From an uncultured Flavobacteriales bacterium (GTDB taxonomy: Bacteria > Bacteroidota > Bacteroidia > Flavobacteriales > Crocinitomicaceae): DNA of 30,271 nucleotides. Position 1 is the first letter of the stretch, and the number at the start of each line of letters is the position of its first letter. The DNA lies in NCBI GenBank assembly GCA_946480085.1, contig CAMLHZ010000025.1:1-30271 (forward strand), given 5' to 3'. Shown piece by piece: positions 8,623-15,923 of this stretch. The position numbers and the translations under genes were made by a program. Below the pieces are notes generated by a model, which saw only the letters and a program-made list of their open reading frames with translations, did no database searches and was not told where the DNA came from.

Positions 8623-8630
8623 CAAAATTA
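8623..8630 (-). promoter_or_regulatory. Possible -7 box upstream of the DUF423 gene
   Basis: TAATTTTG on the minus strand matches TAnnTTTG exactly, but no TTG is found at the right distance upstream. Its closeness to the ATG at 8617 would imply a leaderless or nearly leaderless transcript. This is a weak call, because AT-rich sequence gives such matches by chance. Confidence 0.2.
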
Positions 8631-8724
8631 AAAAAAATGATGATGAATAGTACTTGAATTCATGCTTTAACACATGTCACTGAAATCTTTTGATGACTTA
8701 CATCAGCTAGCCGATGTTCTTTTC

Positions 8725-8813
8725 TTCCCGCCAAGACACAAATACTTCCGTAATTACGTAAGGAGCTCGCCTAACGGACTCGCTATTAAGCAAACAAGGC
8801 GTCTTTGCGGGAA
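8725..8813. repeat. 89-nt structured intergenic element with 15-nt inverted ends
   Basis: TTCCCGCCAAGACAC (8725-8739) is the reverse complement of GCGTCTTTGCGGGAA (8799-8813) with two mismatches. Inside lies the perfect 10-nt palindrome CGTAATTACG (8748-8757). The ends resemble the cgcaaagacgc type of intergenic repeat known from many Bacteroidota genomes. It sits in a 285-nt gap with no credible gene. A 61-codon open frame across it is better explained as a by-product. Confidence 0.6.
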
Positions 8814-8847
8814 ACAATTTAAGAATTATCCTGGAAGGATCTAATGC

Positions 8848-8883
8848 AAAAAAAATCCTGACTCCGCAGTTGGAATCAGGATT
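8848..8883 (-). terminator. Rho-independent terminator of the DUF4377 gene
   Basis: On the minus strand, AATCCTGATTCC and GGAGTCAGGATT form a 12-bp stem with one wobble and a 6-nt loop, followed by eight T counted from the stem end. It begins 19 nt after the stop codon at 8903. Confidence 0.88.
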
Positions 8884-8902
8884 CAAATTCAATAGTTATT
8901 TC

Positions 8903-9250
8903 TTACTCCGCTGTTTTCGAGATAACGCTTACCAATTCGTAAACGAAACGAGATTGCCCAGCTGCAGGATTATCACGTGTTGTGATCTTTACCGTAACCA
9001 AGTAAGTGTATCCAGCTTCAAAGTTAAATCCGGCAATTGGTTCCGGTAAAATTTCCCAAAAATCCGTTCCTACAGAAGCTCCTTTTTGAACCTGATAGCA
9101 AGACGTATTTCCATCTGTTCCCTGACAAGGAATTCGAGTTCCTTGAATTTTCATCGTTGTTTGTTCTGAACCTCCGTTTTCAGGCTTTACAGTGTGTGCA
9201 AAGAGTGAAGACGAAAAAACCAACAAAATCATGGTGAGTAGCGCTTTCAT
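8903..9250 (-). CDS. Small exported DUF4377-like protein
   Basis: This 115-residue protein has a signal peptide (MKALLTMILLVFSSSLFA, cleaved near residue 18). The mature part resembles the DUF4377 domain: a conserved start with two cysteines (IPCQGTDGNTSCYQVQKG, residues 41-58), then an aromatic stretch FWEILPEPIAGFNFEAGYTY and a C-terminal strand YELVSVISK. The two cysteines at about 43 and 52 could form a disulfide in the periplasm. DUF4377 domains often sit in heat-shock/META-type lipoproteins, and no biochemical role is established. The gene stands alone with its own terminator. Confidence 0.78.
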   Translation of the reverse strand: MKALLTMILLVFSSSLFAHTVKPENGGSEQTTMKIQGTRIPCQGTDGNTSCYQVQKGASVGTDFWEILPEPIAGFNFEAGYTYLVTVKITTRDNPAAGQSRFVYELVSVISKTAE

Positions 9251-9338
9251 AACTGTTCGTTTTTAATGTTTATACAATGTAAGAATTATTGTCGATAAAT
9301 TCGTGGTGAATGAACCAGACAATCTTCTCAATTACTTT

Positions 9339-10781
9339 TTAGTGAGATTGAATGAATTGCTGAAATTCTTCTTGATCTTGCTCGTAAGTAAACAAACTCA
9401 CAATCTTCGTCGCATTCATCTTATCTGTCAAGCGCAGATAAAGTGATTTAGCTGCATCCATTTTATTTTCCTCGAAAGTGAATGTTTTCAAAATCTGCAC
9501 TGCCTGATCTGTTGTCATACAATACTTTGCCAAATCCTTTTGCACGTAAACAACTCGATCATCATCAAAACTGATGTCTTTCAATTTTGTTTGAACGGAT
9601 TTAGTATCAACCAACACTTCTGTACACGAGTAAGAACCTTTCGGTGCGCTGGTAGTTGTTCCGGTAGTTTGTGTTCCCCAGTCATTTTTTACTGTACCTG
9701 TTACTGTTCCAGTTGTTTTTGGCTGACCATCACCCCAAGTTTTATCCTCTGTAGTTGTTGTGGTTGTAGTTGAACCGTTTTCCGTAATTGTTGTGGTAGT
9801 TGTTGAATGATAAGAACCTGAACTTGAGCTCGAAGTTGTAGTTGTTCCGTTTGGCATTCCATTAACAGTAGTTGTAGTTCCAAAATTTCCAGTTCCACCA
9901 TTGAGGTTCGGGTCACTCATGTTCATATTCATATCTATTACGATTGTTTCTCCCGTTACAGGATCTTTGATCGTTGTTGTCATTCCACCGTTTCCACCAT
10001 TTGTTGGATCTGAGATTGTTGTAGACATTCCACCTGTTCCACCTGTTGAAGGATCAGAAAAAGTTGTTGAAGTTGTCATACCATTGCCAGCACCACCGCT
10101 CATAGTTGGATCAGTAACGGTTGTGGTAGTCGTCATACCAACATTTCCCGTCCCACCCATATTCGGGTCAGAAACATTTGTGTTTGTATTTACCTGATAC
10201 GTTCCATTTCCAGATCCTGTGTTTCCTGTTGAAGTTGCTGTACCTTGAACAGTTCCTGTATTTCCTGAAGTTTGTCCATTACCGTTTGGTAATGTTCCAG
10301 TTGCCGTGGTTACTGAGCCTGTCGAAGCACCGTTTCCTGAAACCGTTCCCTGAGTATTTCCACCTTGGTTTGTTCCGGTTGAACTTGTTGTTTGTCCATC
10401 AGAATAAACGCTTTGGTCGTTCGGACGGAATTCAACGCCAGTTCCACCTGCAGGTTGACCTTGATTGGTAACTCCGAAATACTTCAGTTTACCTTTTCCC
10501 TTCTTGAAATCAACACGAAGTAAATAATCGCCTCTTTCTTCAAGCCACAATTTCTTATTGATATCACCAGTCTTTCCATCGGCAAAAATCAATTTCAATT
10601 CATAAGAACCTGGTTCAACATGTCCAATTTTAATGTTTGTTTGTGGTAAGGAATTTTGCTTGATGCCATTTAGAATTACAAAAAATTGCTGTCCGCTGTT
10701 ATTGAAAATGGTAAGTGAATAATTTTGGGCCATTGTTACAATCGACAAAAAGCCAAAACATAGTAGAGTAATGTATTTCAT
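9339..10781 (-). CDS. Exported DUF4476 protein with a Thr/Gly/Asn-rich linker
   Basis: This 480-residue exported protein has three parts. A signal peptide (residues 1-19, ending TMAQ) is followed by a small beta domain at about 20-105 (LTIFNNSGQQFFVILNG, then PGSYELKLIF), which looks like a PEGA-type domain. A long low-complexity linker runs from about 106 to 383, rich in Thr, Gly, Asn and Ser, with repeated SDPNxGGTGN-like units and poly-Thr. The C-terminal 97 residues match DUF4476, a helical domain (ISFDDDRVVYVQ, TTDQAVQILKTFTFEENKMDAAKSLY). The function of DUF4476 is unknown. The linker suggests a domain held away from the membrane or cell wall. A promoter pair precedes the gene, and no T9SS tail is present. 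Confidence 0.88.
   Translation of the reverse strand: MKYITLLCFGFLSIVTMAQNYSLTIFNNSGQQFFVILNGIKQNSLPQTNIKIGHVEPGSYELKLIFADGKTGDINKKLWLEERGDYLLRVDFKKGKGKLKYFGVTNQGQPAGGTGVEFRPNDQSVYSDGQTTSSTGTNQGGNTQGTVSGNGASTGSVTTATGTLPNGNGQTSGNTGTVQGTATSTGNTGSGNGTYQVNTNTNVSDPNMGGTGNVGMTTTTTVTDPTMSGGAGNGMTTSTTFSDPSTGGTGGMSTTISDPTNGGNGGMTTTIKDPVTGETIVIDMNMNMSDPNLNGGTGNFGTTTTVNGMPNGTTTTSSSSSGSYHSTTTTTITENGSTTTTTTTEDKTWGDGQPKTTGTVTGTVKNDWGTQTTGTTTSAPKGSYSCTEVLVDTKSVQTKLKDISFDDDRVVYVQKDLAKYCMTTDQAVQILKTFTFEENKMDAAKSLYLRLTDKMNATKIVSLFTYEQDQEEFQQFIQSH
9890..10190 (-). repeat. Thr/Gly-rich imperfect repeats within the DUF4476 protein
   Basis: About six units of roughly 15-22 codons repeat the pattern (S/T)DP(N/T/S)xGGxGxMTTTxT. 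They are separated by Asp-Pro pairs. The DNA shows matching runs of gttgttgt and ccaccg words, so slippage and copy-number change are plausible. Confidence 0.75.
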
Positions 10782-10843
10782 ATGATTCTATTTAAAACGC
10801 AAGTGGTTTAACGAACACCGTGCCACTCTCCGAAAATCAAGAG

Positions 10844-10874
10844 TAAAAATAAGACAGATTTGAAGGTTTAACAA
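10844..10874 (-). promoter_or_regulatory. Promoter of the DUF4476 gene
   Basis: On the minus strand, TTG (10874-10872), a 20-nt spacer and TATTTTTA (10851-10844) fit the Bacteroidota promoter pattern with one mismatch in the last base of the -7 box. The leader to the ATG at 10781 would be about 55-60 nt. Confidence 0.4.
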
Positions 10875-10913
10875 GAAATTAATGAAGATAGAGAGAATAG
10901 CGAGCAGAAATTT

Positions 10914-10974
10914 GAGAATTGGAAAATAGAGTTTTTCTTCATTCCTATTCCCCATTATCTATTTTCTGTTCTCT
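10914..10974. repeat. Inverted repeat reaching into the recN stop codon
   Basis: On the minus strand, GAGAA-CAG-AAAATAGA pairs with TCTATTTT-CCAA-TTCTC (13 bp around an internal loop), enclosing about 28 nt that contain a GAAAAA run. The proximal arm overlaps the TAG stop of recN. It could serve as the operon's end hairpin, but a clean T run is absent. Confidence 0.5.
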
Positions 10975-12613
10975 AATTTGGTAAAATTAAAGCCTTCGCA
11001 TTCTCCAATGCCGCATCGGTAACATTTTCTCCCGACATCATTTTGGCAATCGCTACCAAACGTTCATCCTGACTCAAAGTACTAATCTTCGTTCTGGAAT
11101 CAGTTTTACTGACTTCTAAATGTGAGTTTGCTTTTGCGGCCACTTGAGGTAGATGTGTCACCGCAATACATTGCAGGTTCTCTCCTATTTTCGAAAGGAA
11201 TTGTCCAACTTTAAACGCCACTTCACCAGAAACACCTGTATCAATTTCGTCCAAAATCAAGGTTGGTAATCCTTTTTTATCGCTTAATTCTTTTTGAATC
11301 GCGAGCATCACTCTCGACAATTCTCCACCACTAACCGCCTTTTCAATTGATTTCAATTCCAAAGCTTTGTTTGCTGAGAATAAACATTCGATTGTCATTC
11401 CGCCATTCAAGTCCAGTTCATCCAATTGGGTCAGTTGAAACACAATTCGCGAATCTGGCATTTTTAATTCATCCAAACTTGCAAGAATACTTTTTGAAAC
11501 AGCAATTGCAGCTTCTTTACGCGTTTTAAATAACTTCTCAGCTAAAACGGTTGTCTGCTTCTCCAGTGCTTCAATTTCGATCTCTAAACTGGAAATTCTT
11601 CCATCTTTAGCATCTTCACTCTGCAATTCATCTTCCAATTGCGTTTGAATAGCCAGCAATTCCTCCTGGGTTTGAACTGCATACTTAGAAAGTAGACGAT
11701 TGAATCGATCAACCTTTTCAACCAAAACAGCTATTTTCTCCGGATCAGTTTCCAATTTATCTAACTCATTCTGCGCATCGCTGCTCAGATCTTCCAGCTC
11801 TATTAATGAAGAAGAAATTCTAGTGTAGAATTCTTCCGCTTTGGGATTGTTCTGACGCTGTTTCTCCAATAAGGATTTCAATATTCGCAATCGATCCAAG
11901 ACAGCTCCTTCTTCACTTATTCCGGCAGAGATATTTCCGAAAAGTTCTTTGATTTGGTCAACGTTAGATAAGGAATTCAACTCCTGATCCAATGCAGTAT
12001 AATTGATCTCATTTAGAGAATGTTCAGACAACTCATTTAACTGAAAACGGGAAAATTCAATTTCACGCTGACGTGAACTTAATGAATTCCTTAAGGCTTC
12101 CAGTTCATTCTTCTGCTTGCGTAATTGCGAAACATTGTTCCTCACTTCAATTGCCAAGTCTGTAGCATTGGCAAAAGAATCCAATACATCGAATTGAAAC
12201 TGACTTTGTTTGAGTGCTAACGTTTGGTGCTGAGAGTGAATGTAGATTAACTGCTCTGTCAACTCTTTCAGCACATTCAAACTTACAGGTGTATCATTTA
12301 TAAATGCTCGTGATTTTCCCTGGCTGCTGATTTCGCGTCGAATTACAGTTGCAGTTTCAAAATCCAATTCATTCTCATCGAACCAGGATTTGAAGTTTTC
12401 TTCCAACTTGAAAGTTCCTTCAACAACTGTTTTGGACTCTGCATTTCTGATTACTGAATAATCCGCACGTTCACCCAAAATAAGATTTAACGCACCAAGT
12501 AAAATGGATTTTCCAGAACCTGTTTCTCCGGTAATTGCAATAAAACCATTGGAAAAGGAAATTTCAGCCTCTTCAATAAGCGCAAAGTTCTGTATTGCTA
12601 AAGATTGTAGCAT
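10973..12613 (-). CDS. recN: DNA repair protein RecN
   Basis: RecN is an SMC-like ATPase that gathers and holds broken DNA ends during recombinational repair of double-strand breaks. The 546 residues carry the full set of motifs. The Walker A is GETGSGKS at 29-36, just after the family start LQSLAIQNFALIEEAEISF. A long coiled-coil arm runs at about 150-375, rich in Leu, Glu, Gln and Lys. The ABC signature SGGELSRVMLAI is near 427-438, and the Walker B LILDEIDTGVSG is near 449-460. The QVAAKANSH segment after the Walker B, near the C-terminus, is also typical. It is the last gene of the bamD-rpoZ-coaBC-porD-recN operon: its ATG shares one base with the stop of porD (TAATG). Confidence 0.97.
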   Translation of the reverse strand: MLQSLAIQNFALIEEAEISFSNGFIAITGETGSGKSILLGALNLILGERADYSVIRNAESKTVVEGTFKLEENFKSWFDENELDFETATVIRREISSQGKSRAFINDTPVSLNVLKELTEQLIYIHSQHQTLALKQSQFQFDVLDSFANATDLAIEVRNNVSQLRKQKNELEALRNSLSSRQREIEFSRFQLNELSEHSLNEINYTALDQELNSLSNVDQIKELFGNISAGISEEGAVLDRLRILKSLLEKQRQNNPKAEEFYTRISSSLIELEDLSSDAQNELDKLETDPEKIAVLVEKVDRFNRLLSKYAVQTQEELLAIQTQLEDELQSEDAKDGRISSLEIEIEALEKQTTVLAEKLFKTRKEAAIAVSKSILASLDELKMPDSRIVFQLTQLDELDLNGGMTIECLFSANKALELKSIEKAVSGGELSRVMLAIQKELSDKKGLPTLILDEIDTGVSGEVAFKVGQFLSKIGENLQCIAVTHLPQVAAKANSHLEVSKTDSRTKISTLSQDERLVAIAKMMSGENVTDAALENAKALILPN

Positions 12614-13521
12614 TACTGCAGAATAACCTCGTATTTAGAAGAGTTAGCCGGATCAATTTTCTTCAGAACTGCAACAACTTCTGTCTTTTCAGCTTCTGTA
12701 GCATCCATGAAACATTGTTTCAGTTCCGTCACTTTCGATTGAGTGAAATTCAATAAATTGATTGAATTGGGTCTTGTTTGTGTGATCTTGCTCATTTTCT
12801 GAAGAGCCGCAATCATCGCTTTTCTGGCATCATCTGGTTTGTCATACATATGATCCATTCCTTTTCGGTGATATTCGTACGAACCTTCACGAAGCGGATC
12901 AAAAAATTGCTGAAGTGCATTATCCACTAACCAATATCTGTTTCTTTTCCCTTGCTCATTCGATTTCCATCCTGCGCCGCCTGAAGCTTGTGCATTGGTA
13001 ACAATCTGTTGTGCTTCAACAAAGTAAGGAGTTCCGCCTTTTGGAGAGAATGAATCATAATCTACACCAATAACGTAGTACGCATAGAATGCCAAAATAG
13101 AACTCAAATTGTCTTTAAACTGATTTGGTGCATAAAGCAACACGGCATTTCTTGTATATGAAAATGTAAAATCGTCGTCCTGAAAATTGAATAATGTTGC
13201 GTTGTATGAACTGTTAAAACACGGTCTGGTTGCCTGAACCTGAAGCGATCCGGTATACGTTCCAGCGTTGATCGTATTGATCTGTAACTGCAATTGGCAA
13301 TTGATACGTTCTTCCACCTTGAATTTATCCTTCGTCCATTTGGTGTTGTTCATGAAATCGTAAATGGTTTGCTCCAATTGCTTGAACAATTCTTTTTCCG
13401 CCGTGGTTACTTCGGTACTAATATTTGTGATAATTGATACAGTACAATTCAACTCTTGCGAACGAGCGGTTTGCAAGCCAAGAATTAATACAAGTAGACT
13501 AAATATTTTCGAAAATTTCAT
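12613..13521 (-). CDS. porD: DUF4835 family protein, PorD-type T9SS component
   Basis: This 302-residue exported protein has a signal peptide of about 21 residues (MKFSKIFSLLVLILGLQTARS). The mature part begins QELNCTVSIITN and contains FMNNTKWTKDKF, NAVLLYAPNQFKDNLSSILAFYAYYVIGVDYDSFSPKGG and GWKSNEQGKRNRYWLVDN in the usual order of the DUF4835 family. This family is annotated as PorD of the type IX secretion system, and it lies between coaBC and recN in many Flavobacteriia. Its molecular job in T9SS is poorly defined. Its start overlaps the end of coaBC by 23 nt and its stop overlaps recN by 1 nt, so it is part of the core operon. The PorD name rests on family recall and gene position. Confidence 0.85.
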   Translation of the reverse strand: MKFSKIFSLLVLILGLQTARSQELNCTVSIITNISTEVTTAEKELFKQLEQTIYDFMNNTKWTKDKFKVEERINCQLQLQINTINAGTYTGSLQVQATRPCFNSSYNATLFNFQDDDFTFSYTRNAVLLYAPNQFKDNLSSILAFYAYYVIGVDYDSFSPKGGTPYFVEAQQIVTNAQASGGAGWKSNEQGKRNRYWLVDNALQQFFDPLREGSYEYHRKGMDHMYDKPDDARKAMIAALQKMSKITQTRPNSINLLNFTQSKVTELKQCFMDATEAEKTEVVAVLKKIDPANSSKYEVILQ

Positions 13522-14710
13522 TCTGCAGTGCTTCTAAAAGTTGATAAGCGAGTTGCTGTTTTGACTGTAACTCAAAACTACGAATATTATTGTTTGAAAA
13601 GAGTAATTCAACAGAATTGGTATCCACACCAAATCCAACACCTGCTTCTCCAATTTGATTCAGCACAATAGCGTCCAATTTCTTCTTTTCCAATTTCGAT
13701 TTTGCATAATTCAAACCATCATTGGTTTCCAAGGCAAATCCAACTACTTTTTGTCTAGCAGATTTATTTGCAGAAGCCCAGGAAAGAATATCCGGATTCT
13801 TCACCAGACGAATGGTCAAATCATCGTTCGTTTTCTTGATTTTCTGATCGGCTGAAACTTCTGGCTTATAATCTGCAACTGCTGCGGAAAAAATTCCAAC
13901 ATTACAATTTGACCAACGGTTTTGAACAGCCAATAACATTTCATCAGCGCTCTTGACCTTGGTAATCGTCACACTCTTGTGCGCGAGTTCACAATTGGTT
14001 GGACCAGTGATTAGTTCCACTTCTGCGCCAAAATTAGCCGCTGCTTCTGCAAGCGCAAATCCCATTTTACCTGAAGAATGATTTCCAATAAAACGCACTG
14101 GATCAATTGCCTCATAAGTTGGTCCTGCCGTAATTAAAATTCGTTTTCCAACAAAAGCTTTATTCTGAAGAAAATGAGCAACCAAAACATCCACTAAGGT
14201 TTCCGGTTCAGCCATTCGTCCTTGTCCTTCCAATCCTGAAGCCAAGAAACCACTTTCAGCAGGAATAATCGTGTGACCAAATCCGGCCAATATCTCCAGG
14301 TTCTTTGAAGTTGTAGGATGAGCGTACATATCCAGATCCATTGCAGGTGCAACAAAAACAGGACATTTTGCGCTCAAGTAAGTCGCCATCAGGAAATTAT
14401 CAGAGAATCCGTGAGCCATTTTTGCTAAGCTTGAAGCTGTGACCGGAGCAAAAAGCATCACGTCGGCCCAAAGTGCCCATTCAACGTGATTGGTCCAGGA
14501 ACCCGTGTTTTTGTCGTAGAATTCTAATCCAACTGGATTTTCAGAAAGAGTGGAAAGTGTAAGTGGTGTAATAAAATCAGAAGAGGCAGGTGTCATCATA
14601 CATCTGACATCTGCCCCTTGTTTCTTCAAAAGACGCACGGTTTGCGCCATTTTGTAGGCAGCAATTCCGCCGGTAATTCCGAGCAAAATACGCTTACCCT
14701 TTAATATCAT
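13499..14710 (-). CDS. coaBC: Bifunctional phosphopantothenoylcysteine decarboxylase/phosphopantothenate-cysteine ligase
   Basis: CoaBC carries out two steps of coenzyme A synthesis: ligation of cysteine to 4'-phosphopantothenate, then FMN-dependent decarboxylation. Residues 1-185 form the flavoprotein CoaC half, with the FMN-binding start GITGGIAAYK (11-20) and active-site His75. Residues 188-403 form the CoaB half, with ILITAGPTYEAIDPVRFIGN, HSSGKMG, AAVADYKP, KIKK and NPDIL. Two positions differ from the classical E. coli Dfp motifs. The PAMN motif is PAMD (Asp125), and the flap motif ACG is ASG (Ser158 where Cys158 is expected). From memory, other Bacteroidota share this pattern. One base separates its ATG from the rpoZ stop. 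Confidence 0.96.
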   Translation of the reverse strand: MILKGKRILLGITGGIAAYKMAQTVRLLKKQGADVRCMMTPASSDFITPLTLSTLSENPVGLEFYDKNTGSWTNHVEWALWADVMLFAPVTASSLAKMAHGFSDNFLMATYLSAKCPVFVAPAMDLDMYAHPTTSKNLEILAGFGHTIIPAESGFLASGLEGQGRMAEPETLVDVLVAHFLQNKAFVGKRILITAGPTYEAIDPVRFIGNHSSGKMGFALAEAAANFGAEVELITGPTNCELAHKSVTITKVKSADEMLLAVQNRWSNCNVGIFSAAVADYKPEVSADQKIKKTNDDLTIRLVKNPDILSWASANKSARQKVVGFALETNDGLNYAKSKLEKKKLDAIVLNQIGEAGVGFGVDTNSVELLFSNNNIRSFELQSKQQLAYQLLEALQNEIFENI

Positions 14711-14711
14711 C

Positions 14712-15029
14712 TTAATCCTTTGTAGGACGAGAATAAATCTGATCTGCTTTCATTTCCTCGATAGCGATAGAAACCGGTTTCGGTAACTTTTCATAGAAAC
14801 GAGAAATTTCAATTTGCTCACGGTTCTCAAAAATTTCTTCCAAGTTGTCAGTTGAAGAAGCAAATTCTTGCAATTTACTTGTCAACTCTTCTTTCATAGA
14901 AGAACTAATTTGATTTGCGCGCTTAGAAAGAACAACGATAGATTCGTAGATATTACCGGTTCCTTTTTCCAACTCGATAGTATCTCTTGTTACCGTAGAA
15001 CGCTCAGCGTTAATGTTTTTAAAGCTCAT
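14712..15029 (-). CDS. rpoZ: RNA polymerase omega subunit, Bacteroidota type
   Basis: This 105-residue protein matches the Bacteroidota form of the omega subunit. It has a TVTRDTIELEKGTGNIYESI start, the core IVVLSKRANQIS (residues 31-42), and a C-terminal stretch FENREQIEISRFYEKLPKP. Omega helps assemble RNA polymerase by binding the beta-prime subunit. It is the second gene of the core operon, 13 nt after bamD and 1 nt before coaBC. The family is divergent from proteobacterial RpoZ, so the call rests on the Bacteroidota family pattern and the conserved position. Confidence 0.92.
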   Translation of the reverse strand: MSFKNINAERSTVTRDTIELEKGTGNIYESIVVLSKRANQISSSMKEELTSKLQEFASSTDNLEEIFENREQIEISRFYEKLPKPVSIAIEEMKADQIYSRPTKD

Positions 15030-15042
15030 ATTAGCTAATATA

Positions 15043-15852
15043 TTATTCAGTTGTTTCTTTATTTGTCAACTCTCTGATCTCCATCAAATAGTTATCGAAT
15101 TCGCGAAGATACAATGATTCGGGAAATTCCGCAAGAAAATTTGCGTAAGTATCTTCTGCATCTCTAATTCTTTCTTCCAATTTCGCAGTCACACTGTTCG
15201 CAGCAAGTAGTTTTTGGTTACGCAAAAGAATTGCATATACTTCTTCTCTGTATTCAGTAACAGGATACGTATCAAGGTAAGAATGAGCCGCAACCACTGC
15301 TGCTCTGTAATTCCCCGTTTTTGAATACAAACGTACATTCAAAATTTCCTTTGTCTGCAGTTTGAATCGCAAGTTGTTCATTACCGTATTGCATGTATCT
15401 ACTCGTTCAGAATTTGGAAAACGATTGATGAAGTTCTGAATCTCATCCAAAGCGACTTCCGTTTCTGTTTGATCTAAGCTCGGTTGTGGACTGTTGTTTA
15501 CCGCACACATAGCAGCCAGGAACATAGTTTCTTCTACCAGTTTAGAGTAAGGAAATTTCAATTGGAACGAAGACAAATAGTAACTTGCCAAATACCAATC
15601 TTCCACATAATAACAAGCCATTCCCATACGGTAATAACTGATCTCACCTTGCGGAGATTTAGGAGAACGTTGATAAACCTGTTCATACAAACTTACACAA
15701 CGATCATACTTTTCGTTATCGTAAAGTCGGTTCGCTTCCTCAAATTTTGCTTCGTAATCGTCCGACTTAACAATTCTATTGTAGTGGTCACAACTAACAA
15801 CTACAACTGCCAGTAAAGCTAAAAGTGCGGTTATGCTAAGTAATTTTCTCAT
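15043..15852 (-). CDS. bamD: Outer-membrane assembly lipoprotein BamD
   Basis: BamD is a lipoprotein of the BAM complex, which folds beta-barrel proteins into the outer membrane. The 269 residues start with a lipoprotein signal ending VVVSC, with Cys21 as the lipidation site. The rest is made of TPR-like helical repeats, e.g. EEANRLYDNEKYDRCVSLYE, GEISYYRMGMACYYVEDWYLASYYLSSF and the paired Ala/Tyr pattern near 190-230. FxxRFPxSE (FINRFPNSE) is typical of the family. It is the first gene of the bamD-rpoZ-coaBC-porD-recN operon. No convincing -33/-7 pair is seen in the 71-nt gap before it, so read-through from the M23 peptidase gene is possible. Confidence 0.94.
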   Translation of the reverse strand: MRKLLSITALLALLAVVVVSCDHYNRIVKSDDYEAKFEEANRLYDNEKYDRCVSLYEQVYQRSPKSPQGEISYYRMGMACYYVEDWYLASYYLSSFQLKFPYSKLVEETMFLAAMCAVNNSPQPSLDQTETEVALDEIQNFINRFPNSERVDTCNTVMNNLRFKLQTKEILNVRLYSKTGNYRAAVVAAHSYLDTYPVTEYREEVYAILLRNQKLLAANSVTAKLEERIRDAEDTYANFLAEFPESLYLREFDNYLMEIRELTNKETTE

Positions 15853-15906
15853 TTAATACTGAATCCAGTTAGTTTTATTTATAGTCCTAAAGTTTACAAG
15901 ATATCA

Positions 15907-15920
15907 CCAGCCGTGGCTGG
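15907..15920. other. GC-rich palindrome between the M23 peptidase gene and bamD
   Basis: CCAGCCGTGGCTGG forms a 5-bp GC-rich stem with a 4-nt loop, 3 nt past the stop of the M23 gene. No T run follows on the minus strand, so it is a weak or factor-dependent terminator at best. An attenuator or RNA-processing hairpin in front of bamD is an alternative. Confidence 0.35.
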
Positions 15921-15923
15921 ATC

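Noticed and set aside
8707..8892. 61-codon open frame on the minus strand beginning MNLNPDSNCGVRIFF
   Set aside because: It starts inside a terminator hairpin (8848-8883) and runs through the inverted-repeat element at 8725-8813. The composition is not gene-like, so it is a by-product of these structures.
9901..10197. 98-codon plus-strand frame rich in Val, Pro and Ile
   Set aside because: It is the antisense of the Thr/Gly-rich repeat in the DUF4476 gene. Its apparent regularity comes from that repeat.
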